Shown: in pieces, positions 1-8,500 of the stretch
Position numbering within the stretch: position 1 is the stretch's first letter
How the letters are laid out: each line of letters starts with the position of its first letter
Translations under genes and position numbers: made by a program
Assembly: GCA_903904835.1 (NCBI GenBank)
Contig: CAIVEI010000088.1
Location: 62,001-126,000 of the forward strand
Origin: an uncultured Schlesneria sp.
GTDB taxonomy: Bacteria > Planctomycetota > Planctomycetia > Planctomycetales > Planctomycetaceae
Direction: 5' to 3'
DNA length: 64,000 bases
Notes under the pieces: model-generated
The model's input: only the letters and a program-made list of their open reading frames with translations
Database searches by the model: none
What the model was told of the DNA's origin: nothing

Positions 1-1238
1 AGTGAGTCGACATGCTGGAATCGCGGTATTGAAGCGGCCAAGCGATGTTCCATCGATCGAATGCGGGTTGCCAATCGAACCAGCGCAGAACACTGCTTTT
101 GCCTTTCCGTTTTTTGGATTTCGTCCGAGGCGACAGCCGCGCTGGATTCGACGTCTAAAATCCAGTCGAGGTTTTTCACCGACTTTTCCGATAGCGATTC
201 CTGAAGGCGTTTCTCCACGTACGGAAGCAACAACGCAGCAGACGACAGTGCGCTGACCGCAGTTCCCTTCAAGTCACCGGAAACCAGGCTTGCCAGCCGG
301 GAAGCCCGTGACGTGGTGAGGAATTCCTCAGCCCGATGTTCAACCTGTCGCCATGCCTTTGGATCGCTATGCAAGTTGGCAATGACCGACTCGGATAATG
401 CTTCCAATGTCTCAAGAGGAAATTCCACCGGAAAGATCTGAGTCCCCTGCAACTGTACCAACGGGTTTTGGAGTTTCGTGTCAGCCGCGAATTTGCGAAT
501 CAGTAGAAATGTCGACAGTTGATCGATCGGTTGATCCAACCAGAATAAATAAGGTTTGACCGCTGGACGGACCGCCTCAGCCAGCATCATCCTCATAATG
601 GGAATGTCAGGCGACCCGGCAGGAATTGACGACAGGATTCGTAGCGAGTGGGCAATCGCCGGACCGGGTTCAAAATCATCTGGCCAGATTTTACTCAGGA
701 CCCAGTCTGGATTCCGCAGCATCAAGGCGAACGCTGCGACCTGTCCTCGACCCCAGTCATCAGGTCGTCCCCATTTTTCGATGATCTTCTTCGCCGCCGC
801 AGGAACCTCGTCCAACCGTTCAAGCAAAACGTCTTTATACCGCATCAATTCAAAGACGGGAAAATTGATCTGAGGACAAATCCGCCGCAGTACAGCGGGG
901 ACCGAGATATCAAAAGGAGCGCCCGCTTCGTTTGACGCGAGAATATCCGAAATGGTGGAGACGTCAATTCGTTTCTCTGAATCGGAATCGCGAGTAATGA
1001 CAATCAATACTTTTTGTTTTGCTTTCCAAGCCGCGCGATAAGTTTTTCGAAACGAAATATCGTCACCCCGAAACGTGACTAAACGCCATTCACGTCCGAC
1101 TTTGTCAACCAGTTTATCCTTTTCCAGCATGTCACCCACGGCCAGCAATCGATCGCCATCAACGGCAATCGCGGTCCGAACAGCATCAGGTCGCCCAGTA
1201 AGCCAGTCAAAGAACAAATCGGCCGGACGATGCGTCAT
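1..1238 (-). CDS. pglZ: PglZ-like protein, N-terminal part (cut by window edge)
   Basis: The frame opens at an ATG at 1238, preceded by an AGGA Shine-Dalgarno sequence, and runs to base 1 for about 412 codons without a stop, so the C-terminus is missing. The N-terminal part has the layout I associate with PglZ proteins: a short opening segment (MTHRPADLFFDWL), a strand with a DGDRLL motif, a stretch on FR-x-x-YR-x-x-W near residue 75, a hydrophobic strand (VLIVITRDSD), and then a helical region. PglZ proteins carry an alkaline-phosphatase-like domain further on, which would lie outside the window, so the metal ligands cannot be checked. The neighbours support the call: a BrxC/PglY-type ATPase and a DNA methyltransferase lie upstream on the same strand. 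PglZ is a core component of BREX and Pgl phage defence. The assignment rests on general pattern and context, so it is moderate. Confidence 0.55.
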   Translation of the reverse strand, partial: MTHRPADLFFDWLTGRPDAVRTAIAVDGDRLLAVGDMLEKDKLVDKVGREWRLVTFRGDDISFRKTYRAAWKAKQKVLIVITRDSDSEKRIDVSTISDILASNEAGAPFDISVPAVLRRICPQINFPVFELMRYKDVLLERLDEVPAAAKKIIEKWGRPDDWGRGQVAAFALMLRNPDWVLSKIWPDDFEPGPAIAHSLRILSSIPAGSPDIPIMRMMLAEAVRPAVKPYLFWLDQPIDQLSTFLLIRKFAADTKLQNPLVQLQGTQIFPVEFPLETLEALSESVIANLHSDPKAWRQVEHRAEEFLTTSRASRLASLVSGDLKGTAVSALSSAALLLPYVEKRLQESLSEKSVKNLDWILDVESSAAVASDEIQKTERQKQCSALVRLATRIRSMEHRLAASIPRFQHVDS

Positions 1239-1265
1239 GTTATTCCTAAAAAACCGTCCCAACGT

Positions 1266-1335
1266 TAGCCCGACGCGCAAGCGAGGGATCTTCGCGTTTC
1301 TGTATTTGCATTTCCCGACGCGCAAGCGAGGGATC
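1266..1335. repeat. Repeat A, direct pair upstream of the PglZ-like gene
   Basis: Two copies of a GC-rich element with core CGACGCGCAAGCGAGGGA lie in the same orientation with their starts 45 bases apart (1269 and 1314). They sit 28 to 98 bases upstream of the ATG at 1238. A pair with the same 45-base spacing precedes the methyltransferase gene near 5232. The core has a small CGC/GCG hairpin inside CCC/GGG arms. Confidence 0.85.
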
Positions 1336-1459
1336 GTCGTATTTCTGCATTTGCATTTAAAAACAATCGCCTTTCGGCGTTCTTCTCAACGACGCTATTA
1401 CCGTCATAAAACCGAATCAATTCAAATGCAATCGTGCCATCCATGTCGTTTCGTGGTTC

Positions 1460-1485
1460 GATCCCTCGCTAGCGCGTCGGGCTAG
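1460..1485. repeat. Repeat A copy (inverted)
   Basis: One copy of the same element in the opposite orientation to the 1266-1335 pair, with a one-base change in the core (CGCTAGCG for CGCTTGCG). It lies between the PglZ-like gene and the RAYT gene. The remaining bases from 1336 to 1518 show no gene. Confidence 0.8.
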
Positions 1486-1518
1486 TGTTTGCTGCCTTGA
1501 TTTCATTTTCCAATTACA

Positions 1519-2064
1519 TCACTGACCGTCGCGTACATACCCTATTGCCGCTGCCAGATCCGTTTCGTTGTCGAGCCAACGTCGGCTTCCTCGTTCGGTC
1601 CACCAGTTTTCTCGGATAGGTGGTTGGGATGATGACGACGAAACATTCGAAGACGAAGATAACGACGAAGATCCCTCGCTTGCGCGTCGGGCTAGCGTTT
1701 CATCTCTTCTCTTTCGTTCCAATTCTTTGAGTTTTCTGGTTCCCCATGCTTTGAATTGATCACGCACTTCTTTGGGGTCTCGATCGGATGAGACGACCAC
1801 GTGAACGTGGTTAGTGCGGCAGTTGACGGCGTGTAATTGCCATCTTCGAATCTTGCAATGATCGGCGATCGTTTTTTCGACCAGGCGGCGTTGTTCATCA
1901 TCGAGAATGCAGGCGTCTTCTGTCATGCGAGCCTGTGCCTCCAATTTAATGATCGGGTCCGGGAACTGAAATCCGATCCCATAATCGGACCAGCCCCGCT
2001 CGTCGCCAGGTAACCACGTTCCATAAGTTGTCCAAGTAAGCATAAACGCGACGGGATCAGCCAT
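1519..2064 (-). CDS. REP-associated tyrosine transposase (RAYT, Y1 family)
   Basis: A 181-aa protein if translation starts at the ATG at 2064; the 15 codons before it are poorly conserved in character. It has the Y1 single-strand transposase pattern: an N-terminal strand (FMLTWTTYGTWLPGD), a histidine pair in NHVHVVV that is the metal-binding HUH motif, and near the C-terminus AIGYVRDGQ, whose tyrosine is the likely nucleophile. Proteins of this family (RAYTs) act on palindromic REP elements rather than moving a full insertion sequence. The middle of the protein (TLARRASEG, then a serine-rich run) is encoded by a copy of repeat A at 1670-1695, so a dispersed repeat has landed in frame. The gene sits inside a defence cluster and breaks the run between the methyltransferase and PglZ-like genes. 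The two catalytic motifs are intact; activity is unknown. Confidence 0.8.
   Translation of the reverse strand: MADPVAFMLTWTTYGTWLPGDERGWSDYGIGFQFPDPIIKLEAQARMTEDACILDDEQRRLVEKTIADHCKIRRWQLHAVNCRTNHVHVVVSSDRDPKEVRDQFKAWGTRKLKELERKRRDETLARRASEGSSSLSSSSNVSSSSSQPPIRENWWTERGSRRWLDNETDLAAAIGYVRDGQ
1670..1695. repeat. Repeat A copy inside the RAYT gene
   Basis: A full copy of repeat A is read in frame within the transposase and encodes TLARRASEG. It is followed on the coding strand by a low-complexity serine-rich segment, which looks like inserted sequence between the HUH half and the tyrosine half. Confidence 0.85.
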
Positions 2065-2130
2065 GGGAGGTTCAAACGGTCGCGAATTCCGATCCCCAAA
2101 TTTCGACACGGAACATCTCCATCAAACCCC

Positions 2131-2329
2131 AGCCCGACGCGCAAGCTAGGGATCTTGGTATTTCTGTTTTGTTTTCGTTTTCCCAACCGCCTGCAACGAA
2201 TAAATACTCGCCGCCGCCGAATACAAAAACATCGATCCTAAAACCATTCGTCTCATTGGCCAAATCCATTGATTGATCAATTGCCATATTTTACCGGGGC
2301 GAAGATCCCTCGCTTGCGCGTCGGGCTAA
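2131..2329. repeat. Two repeat A copies between methyltransferase and RAYT
   Basis: Copies at 2131-2154 (core with one change, CAAGCTAGG) and at 2304-2329 (opposite orientation) fill the gap between the methyltransferase stop at 2341 and the RAYT start at 2064. The first lies about 70 bases upstream of the RAYT start. No gene was seen between them. Confidence 0.8.
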
Positions 2330-2340
2330 CGTTGGAATGG

Positions 2341-5232
2341 TTATTCAAAATCTAACAGGCTCTTTTTTTCGCGTTTTTTCTCGGTTTCTTCCTGGCGGAT
2401 GACTTGGGAAATCTGGTTCGACGCGGCGGAGTTTTGTTTCTGGGCTTTGGCATACACCTTGGACGGGACGTGGTCTCGCAGGACCGATTGGAACAATCTT
2501 GTGATCAACCGATATCCCTCGCCGAGATCGAAATCGCGGAGGGTTGGTGTCGCTTGCGTGTCTCCCTCTTCGACCTGGCGGCAGGCTTTGAACAGGACGT
2601 CGATCCAGTCGCAGCGTTCGGTGTCGGTGGTGTCTCGACGGAGCGTTCCGGCGATGTAACGGTCGGCGTCGTGCAGGACTCGGATCGAGCGGTCGTCGTT
2701 CATCCGTTCCCGTTCCGCGTCGGTCGGTTCTCGCCAGCGGTTGGTCTCGTCATCCCGCCAGAAATTCTCGGTCAGCAGTTCGTCGAGACTCAGGCTTTGC
2801 GAGACCTCGGCCGAGAGCAATCCGACCGCCCGCATCCAGAGCGGTTTCAGTTCCCCGATCAACATCGGTCGGACGCGAACTTTTTGTCTCAGCCAGTCGA
2901 TGGCACTGATATTGTCTTTGATGGCGACTTCTTCCTCGAACAGCCCGCCGCTGCCATTGCCGCCGACTGCTTCGCCTCGCAGATACCAACGTTGGCCGAT
3001 CTTGCGGAAATAGCGGGAACAGACACGTTCGATAAACGGCAGATTGAGTTGCTCAACGCTCACACCACGTGGGATCAGCGAGTTCATCAACATGCTGTTG
3101 ATCGTGGCGGTCGTACGGTGTTCGTCGCTGTATTTGTCGGGTTCGGCGAGGATACGTGCGGGGAGTGACAACAAATGTTCGCGAACGGCGTCACTTAATT
3201 GATGTTCGAGGTCGTGGTCAAACTGATCTGATTTGGCGCTGACCACCGCTGGCTTGTGGAGGTTGAATAGGACGTCCTTGTCGACAACGTCCTCGACGCC
3301 CTCGGCGCCTTTGACTTGCTTGAATGTTTTTTGTTCTTTGTCGAGTAGCAACATGTTGACGATTTCGAATCCGGCAGCACGAATGGCGTTTTTGATTGCT
3401 TCGAATACGGCGCCGTCAGAGTTGTTGAACTCGACAGTTGCCCATCGTCCTGGCTTAAGGACGCGAAATAATTCGACGAATGCGAGTTGCATCAAGCGAG
3501 CGTAGTCTGGCAATCGTTTCGTTCCGCCGTCGTTTTTTCGATGTACGACAGCTTCTTCGTCAGTGTCAGTTAATTTTCCGATCCACGCCTCCCACAAACG
3601 ATTGGGCTCAGAATAATAAATGTTCGATCCGAATGGTGGGTCCGTAAATACATAGTCAATGCTCTCGTCGGGCAATTCGACTGCGGACGCAGAACGGTTC
3701 GAGACAGCGACGTTTCCAGCGCCAAGCCCTCTGGCGGTTCCAAAGCCAAGATGTAATTGTTCGAATTTTCGCTCGAACACATCCCACACGTTTTTTTCCA
3801 ACGGGAAAGAAGACATATAGAGTTGACCGCTTAATCCGCCACCTCCGCTTCCCCATGCCTGCTTTTTCGTTATGTAAGACATGATCCCAGTAAGTCCAAA
3901 GTGAAGCACCTCGCGACAACGGGAGTCTGCAACAGCAACGGCCCTTTGCCATAAGGCTGCGTATGCCCACAGATTTCGGGGCGTCCAGAAATCCGTGACC
4001 AACTTGATATTACGAACCTGAAGTGCATTTCTTCGATATTGAGGGCCGTCTGTGTCCATCTCAACTTCCGGAACCCAATGTGGAATCTTCGAAGTCTCAA
4101 TTTCCCTCAGACGACCTCGTTCGCGAACGCTGATTGCACGTGAGATTCGTAATTGACGCGGCTCAGTTCCGCCCTTTATCGCGCGAATCCCATTTCCCAC
4201 AGTATTCACAACCACGGGTACGCTCCCGAGTCGCGGGAGTTGCATTTTTTTCCATTTCTCCGAGCAATTGGGGCACGCAAATAACTCTGAAACCTCGCCG
4301 GCGGAATCAACTGCCTCATGCCAAATAATGATTTCTTTCCCACACCCTCTAGGTACCCGCTTCCGTTGAACAATCGGTTTACCAGCATTCTTTCCACGAG
4401 TACTGATCTTGCCGGTTGGTTCTTCGAGTGTGACGAGTCCCTGACAACGATACACATCGGACCAAATCGTGTATTGAATCGTCGCCGGGATACAGATCCA
4501 TTCCTCCACCGTGCTCACGTCGACTTCGCCCCAGGTCTTGTCTCTCGGGAGTTCCGTCACCGGATAGCCGAGGCGGGTTTCGACCTCCGCTCGCGTCAGT
4601 AATTCCCACGTTCGTTCCATGCTGTCGAGCAACCGAGTCTTCGCCGCGTCCGAGGGCGGATTCTTGAGCCGGGCCGTGACGTCCGGGTTCTTCGCTGCGT
4701 ACAGGCCGATGGCAGGCTCGTAATGTTCGGTGCCGTACAGCCAGTCGAACTCCTCTTTCACCGCTGCTTTGATCCGCTCGAACTCGCTCCGCAATGCCTC
4801 AACGTCGACCGGCGTGTTGTAGTTGTAAGCGATATGACAGGCGGCGGGAGACAGGTCGTTCAGAATGCAGGCTCGGGGACCGACTCGGTCTTTCAGGTCG
4901 GGAAACTGAGCCAGCAGGTCCTCGGGCGGGTTGGCGCACATCTGTGCCGCCACCCCCGTCATCCCCGAACCACAGAAGGGATCGAGCACCACATCACCCG
5001 GTTTCGTGTAATGCAGGATGTACGGAATGATGCTGCGAGGAGGGACCTTGGTGTGATACGAATGAGCGTTATAAATCGGGTCGTTTTTTCCCTCTTTGAT
5101 GTCCTCGGCAAACGGCGGACGGTCGTAATCGTCCGTGACCGGATCGTAAGGGGTCACGTGTCGGGCCAGAAATTCGGCCAGGGCACGAGCCTGGTATTCG
5201 GGAGAAAGGTACGGTTGCAGATCAGAGGACAT
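2341..5232 (-). CDS. DNA amino-methyltransferase with inserted zinc ribbon (BREX/Pgl-like context)
   Basis: A 963-aa protein starting at the ATG at 5232; the frame stays open for 24 more codons upstream, but those only read through repeat A (RLRVGL), so the later start is preferred. Near residue 84 it has DPFCGSGMTG, the SAM-binding motif I, and near 531 DPPFGSNIYY, the catalytic motif IV of N6-adenine or N4-cytosine methyltransferases. About 440 residues separate them, including a Cys4 zinc-ribbon candidate (about C263, C297, C320, C323) that may be part of target recognition. Motif I before motif IV with a large insert fits the alpha group of amino-methyltransferases. The C-terminal third is helical and unrecognised. 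It is about the size of PglX-type enzymes, but I do not see the usual DUF1156 opening of type 3 BREX methylases. In this cluster it likely marks host DNA. The methyltransferase call is firm; subtype is open. Confidence 0.85.
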   Translation of the reverse strand: MSSDLQPYLSPEYQARALAEFLARHVTPYDPVTDDYDRPPFAEDIKEGKNDPIYNAHSYHTKVPPRSIIPYILHYTKPGDVVLDPFCGSGMTGVAAQMCANPPEDLLAQFPDLKDRVGPRACILNDLSPAACHIAYNYNTPVDVEALRSEFERIKAAVKEEFDWLYGTEHYEPAIGLYAAKNPDVTARLKNPPSDAAKTRLLDSMERTWELLTRAEVETRLGYPVTELPRDKTWGEVDVSTVEEWICIPATIQYTIWSDVYRCQGLVTLEEPTGKISTRGKNAGKPIVQRKRVPRGCGKEIIIWHEAVDSAGEVSELFACPNCSEKWKKMQLPRLGSVPVVVNTVGNGIRAIKGGTEPRQLRISRAISVRERGRLREIETSKIPHWVPEVEMDTDGPQYRRNALQVRNIKLVTDFWTPRNLWAYAALWQRAVAVADSRCREVLHFGLTGIMSYITKKQAWGSGGGGLSGQLYMSSFPLEKNVWDVFERKFEQLHLGFGTARGLGAGNVAVSNRSASAVELPDESIDYVFTDPPFGSNIYYSEPNRLWEAWIGKLTDTDEEAVVHRKNDGGTKRLPDYARLMQLAFVELFRVLKPGRWATVEFNNSDGAVFEAIKNAIRAAGFEIVNMLLLDKEQKTFKQVKGAEGVEDVVDKDVLFNLHKPAVVSAKSDQFDHDLEHQLSDAVREHLLSLPARILAEPDKYSDEHRTTATINSMLMNSLIPRGVSVEQLNLPFIERVCSRYFRKIGQRWYLRGEAVGGNGSGGLFEEEVAIKDNISAIDWLRQKVRVRPMLIGELKPLWMRAVGLLSAEVSQSLSLDELLTENFWRDDETNRWREPTDAERERMNDDRSIRVLHDADRYIAGTLRRDTTDTERCDWIDVLFKACRQVEEGDTQATPTLRDFDLGEGYRLITRLFQSVLRDHVPSKVYAKAQKQNSAASNQISQVIRQEETEKKREKKSLLDFE

Positions 5233-5244
5233 AATTTCTCTCGT

Positions 5245-5555
5245 TAGCCCGACGCGCAAGCGAGGGATCTTGGTTTTTATGTGTTTGCATTTCCCGACGC
5301 GCAAGCGAGGGATCTTGGTTTTCGTATTTTGTATTCGGTATTCTGTTTTGATGTTTTTTAAGACACGCTCGATTTGATGTTTTTTTCATGCCCGTATTGA
5401 TGGTTTTTTGGTACTGGCGTTTTTTGGTTTATTATGTCGTTACCGGTTCGTCCCTCGCTTGCGCGTCGGGCTGAGGTTCGGCACTTTTTGTGGTCGCGGG
5501 TTTTCGTGTTTTATTATGTCGGTTCCGGTTTGTCCCTCGCTTGCGCGTCGGGCTA
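5245..5555. repeat. Repeat A cluster (four copies) between methyltransferase and ATPase
   Basis: Copies lie at 5245-5269 and 5293-5314 (direct pair, 45-base spacing) and at 5450-5472 and 5532-5555 (opposite orientation). The second pair is embedded in a longer direct repeat of about 43 bases that starts TTATTATGTCG at 5430 and 5511. The first pair lies 13 to 82 bases upstream of the methyltransferase ATG. The sequence between the pairs is T-rich on the plus strand and contains no convincing gene. Confidence 0.85.
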
Positions 5556-5575
5556 ACGTTTGGGCTAACGTGGGA

Positions 5576-8500
5576 TCATCTCAGGAATATTCTTACTTTT
5601 TTGCTTTTGCCGTGCTGGGCTTTGGCTTCTTTCACCGCCTTGCGTAACAAGCGAGCGAATAACTCGACGGCTTCGTCGATGTGGTCTTCTTCAATCGCTC
5701 CCACTTCCTGCACGATCGGGATCAATGAGACCTCTTCCTGCACCAGATTTTCGTCGTATAACAGTTTTCTGAGGAATTCGACCAGTTCGTCGGTCAGGGC
5801 CGTCGACAGCGATTCCAGCTTCGATAACTGGATAATTTCCATCAGCGATTTCAAATCGGCACGGCCATTTTCTTCTGCCGCTTTTTTCAGAATCGCGCCA
5901 ATCGTTGCGTCCTTGAATCGCTGAAACCGATCGGCCAAACCCGTCGACACGAGTTGTTTGAGTTTCCCAACCTCGGTTGTCGGGACCTGCATTTCTGGCG
6001 TCCAGCCGCATTTCTTACAGGTTGCCGACGTGGTCGCATCCGCCTCCAACGCGTCCGCACACAGATCCAGTCGTTTGTCGATTGCTGCCAGATCCGATTC
6101 GACGGACAGCGTTGCCGCTTGCGGCGGACCGAGTTCCTCAATCGAGTTCATTCTCTGTAACGCTTTAACCTGCGGTCGTAATTCGTCGACTTCCGATTCC
6201 AGCTTTTCCAGTTGCTCGTAATAGGCCCGATGGGCCTTCCTGTATGCGTGGACATACTTGGACTTCCACTTTTCAAAATCATCAAGGCGTGCTTGGATGA
6301 TCGTGGGATTCTTGAGCAAATTATCGAACGCCAGAAGCGTAATCAGTCCATTCCGATCGAATTCCAATGGTTTATCGATGTCGCAGGCATCGGCCAGGTA
6401 ATCACGTGCGTTACTCAGATCAAACGCTTTGTCACTGAGTTGCCGTCCCTTGCTGAATTGATCGTACGCCGCTTTGAATTCCTCAGTTGTGGGATAACTT
6501 TCGCGAACAGCCGCATCGAATTCTTGAAACGACGCCGTCGATGCAATGGCTTTCAATCGTTGAATAGTTTCGGTCAACGGTTTCGGGACCGAACCGTTGA
6601 GTTTCGCGCTCAGTGCCCCCAGATGCTTTTCCACATTGGGAAGTTCGCTATTCAGTTTGCCCAGGACGGCGAGAAATTCGGTGTTACGCTCCGGTTCTTC
6701 GTCCGGCGTCGCTGCGGTCTTCAGCGTGTCATCAAGCACTCGGGTAAACGGTGCGACTTCGTTCCACCCCTTCTGGATCGACACGACGATCCGGGCGCCG
6801 AGCAACGCTCTGTCGAGTTTGGCGTTCCATTCACACTGCGCGAGTGCATGGGTGGTCAATCGATTTTTCGACAGCACAATCTGGTCGAGCAACGTGATCT
6901 GATTGGCCGTATTCAACGCCAATTCATAGCCACCGCATTTGACGAGCGAGCAGACATACAGGACGACCATCCCTTCGGTCAGTCCATAGGGGGCTGAGCA
7001 AAGGGTTGTTTTGAGTTCGGCGAGCGGAACATCCGTGCGTGGGCCGATCAGTTCACGCAGTTTTTTCAATGCCTGTGATGAATCGGGTTTGAAGTCGTTC
7101 GGATGGGATTTGACGGTCAATTCCAGACCGACTCCGAAATTCATGACGGCATCTTTTTCCGCCTTTGACGCGTCCTTGCGAAACAGGCCCGCAAACATCT
7201 TCTTCGCGTCGTTTTCAGTGAATTCTTTTTTCAAATCCTTGGGGCTGAAGAGGGGCGCGTCGTAGGCTTTTTCGATCAACCGCCCGGCGAGATCGGCTTC
7301 CCGTTCGCGCGAGACCTTGAAGATTTCTTTTGCGGGGATGCCATATCCCTTTTGAGTCAGGACTTTGCCCCGTCGGAATTCGTCCAGTTGGCATTTCAGG
7401 ATCGCTTTGACCGCCTCCCGGCGTTTGTTTTCGGCGTATTCCCGCAACCCCGTTTGATTCGGGCCTGTGGAACTTCGTTTGAGGTTTTCGGCAGCGATCA
7501 GTTCGGCCAATGCTTCGCGCGTCTCATCAGATAGAGAATCGGGACGACAGACAGCGACGCGGACATCGGCCAGCGCCGATGTGATTTCGGTATCTGGTAC
7601 TTCCGGTTTTGTGGTCAGATAAACGAGCCGGAAATGTTGATCGGAATGCTTGATCATTTCACCGAATTCTGACCGCCAGTGATCGGCGATCAGGACTTCA
7701 CCGCCATACTGTGTGCTGTAGATTTTTCGAGTAGAACTGGCCGTTTTTTTCGGGAACTGATACTGCGCGGGGTTCCCCAGCGTTTTGTCCTGCGTCGTCC
7801 GCTGATCGTCCGGCGCGAAGTCGGACAGGATTCCACCGTCGACGCCAAGTTCCTGTTGAGCTTCTTTATTTATGTCACCCAGTTGCCAGAATAGCGACTC
7901 AATCCATTTTCCATTCTGTTTGACGAGGTCTTCCTTGGCCTTCTTTTTGAGTGGCGCGAAAAGTTTGCCGGGATTCTCTTGGGCGACGCTGGTCTCGTAG
8001 GAATAGACGGCAACTTCTTTTCCGTCTCGCACTTTCTTGTTGACTCGAACGGGATACCCATTCTGGACAAGCCGGTTCAACAGGTGTTCGGCCTGCGCGT
8101 TGGCGCCCAGGGCGTCGTCCATCAGCCAGGCGGCTTCGGCAACCTCCTGCGCCATCAGGCCATCTCGCAGATTGTCTGGCAGACACATGGCCCAGAGAAA
8201 CAAGGTTTCCAGTACACGGCGTGCCTGCTCAAGTTCTTCGGGTGAACCATCAAGATCTCTAAGTTGTTCGATCGACGTTAACAGTCCTTGAAATTCTTCC
8301 CGATAGACTTCGTGATTCATCCCCTTGACGAGTTCGGTCGTGCGGATGATATCGGACAATGTGATCAGCTGCTTTTCTTTCAGACGCCCCTTACTTTTGA
8401 GGGTTTCCCAGCCGATGCGGATGGCTGAACGGGCCGTCGGAAGATTGTGCTTTTCGTAGTTTTGCGTAATACGGCGCATGACTTCAAAAGTGCGCGGCTG

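Noticed and set aside
2404-3168. A 254-codon plus-strand frame
   Set aside because: It is antisense to the 963-aa methyltransferase gene, whose motifs are clear.
1266-5555. Repeat A as a CRISPR array
   Set aside because: Copies differ in orientation and spacing, only two or three are adjacent, the unit is short, and no cas genes are nearby.
5408-5647. An 80-codon plus-strand protein rich in VCPSLARRA-type words
   Set aside because: It only reads through repeat A copies and T-rich spacers.
6212-6997. A 261-codon plus-strand frame
   Set aside because: It is antisense to the 1344-aa ATPase gene and has no independent support.
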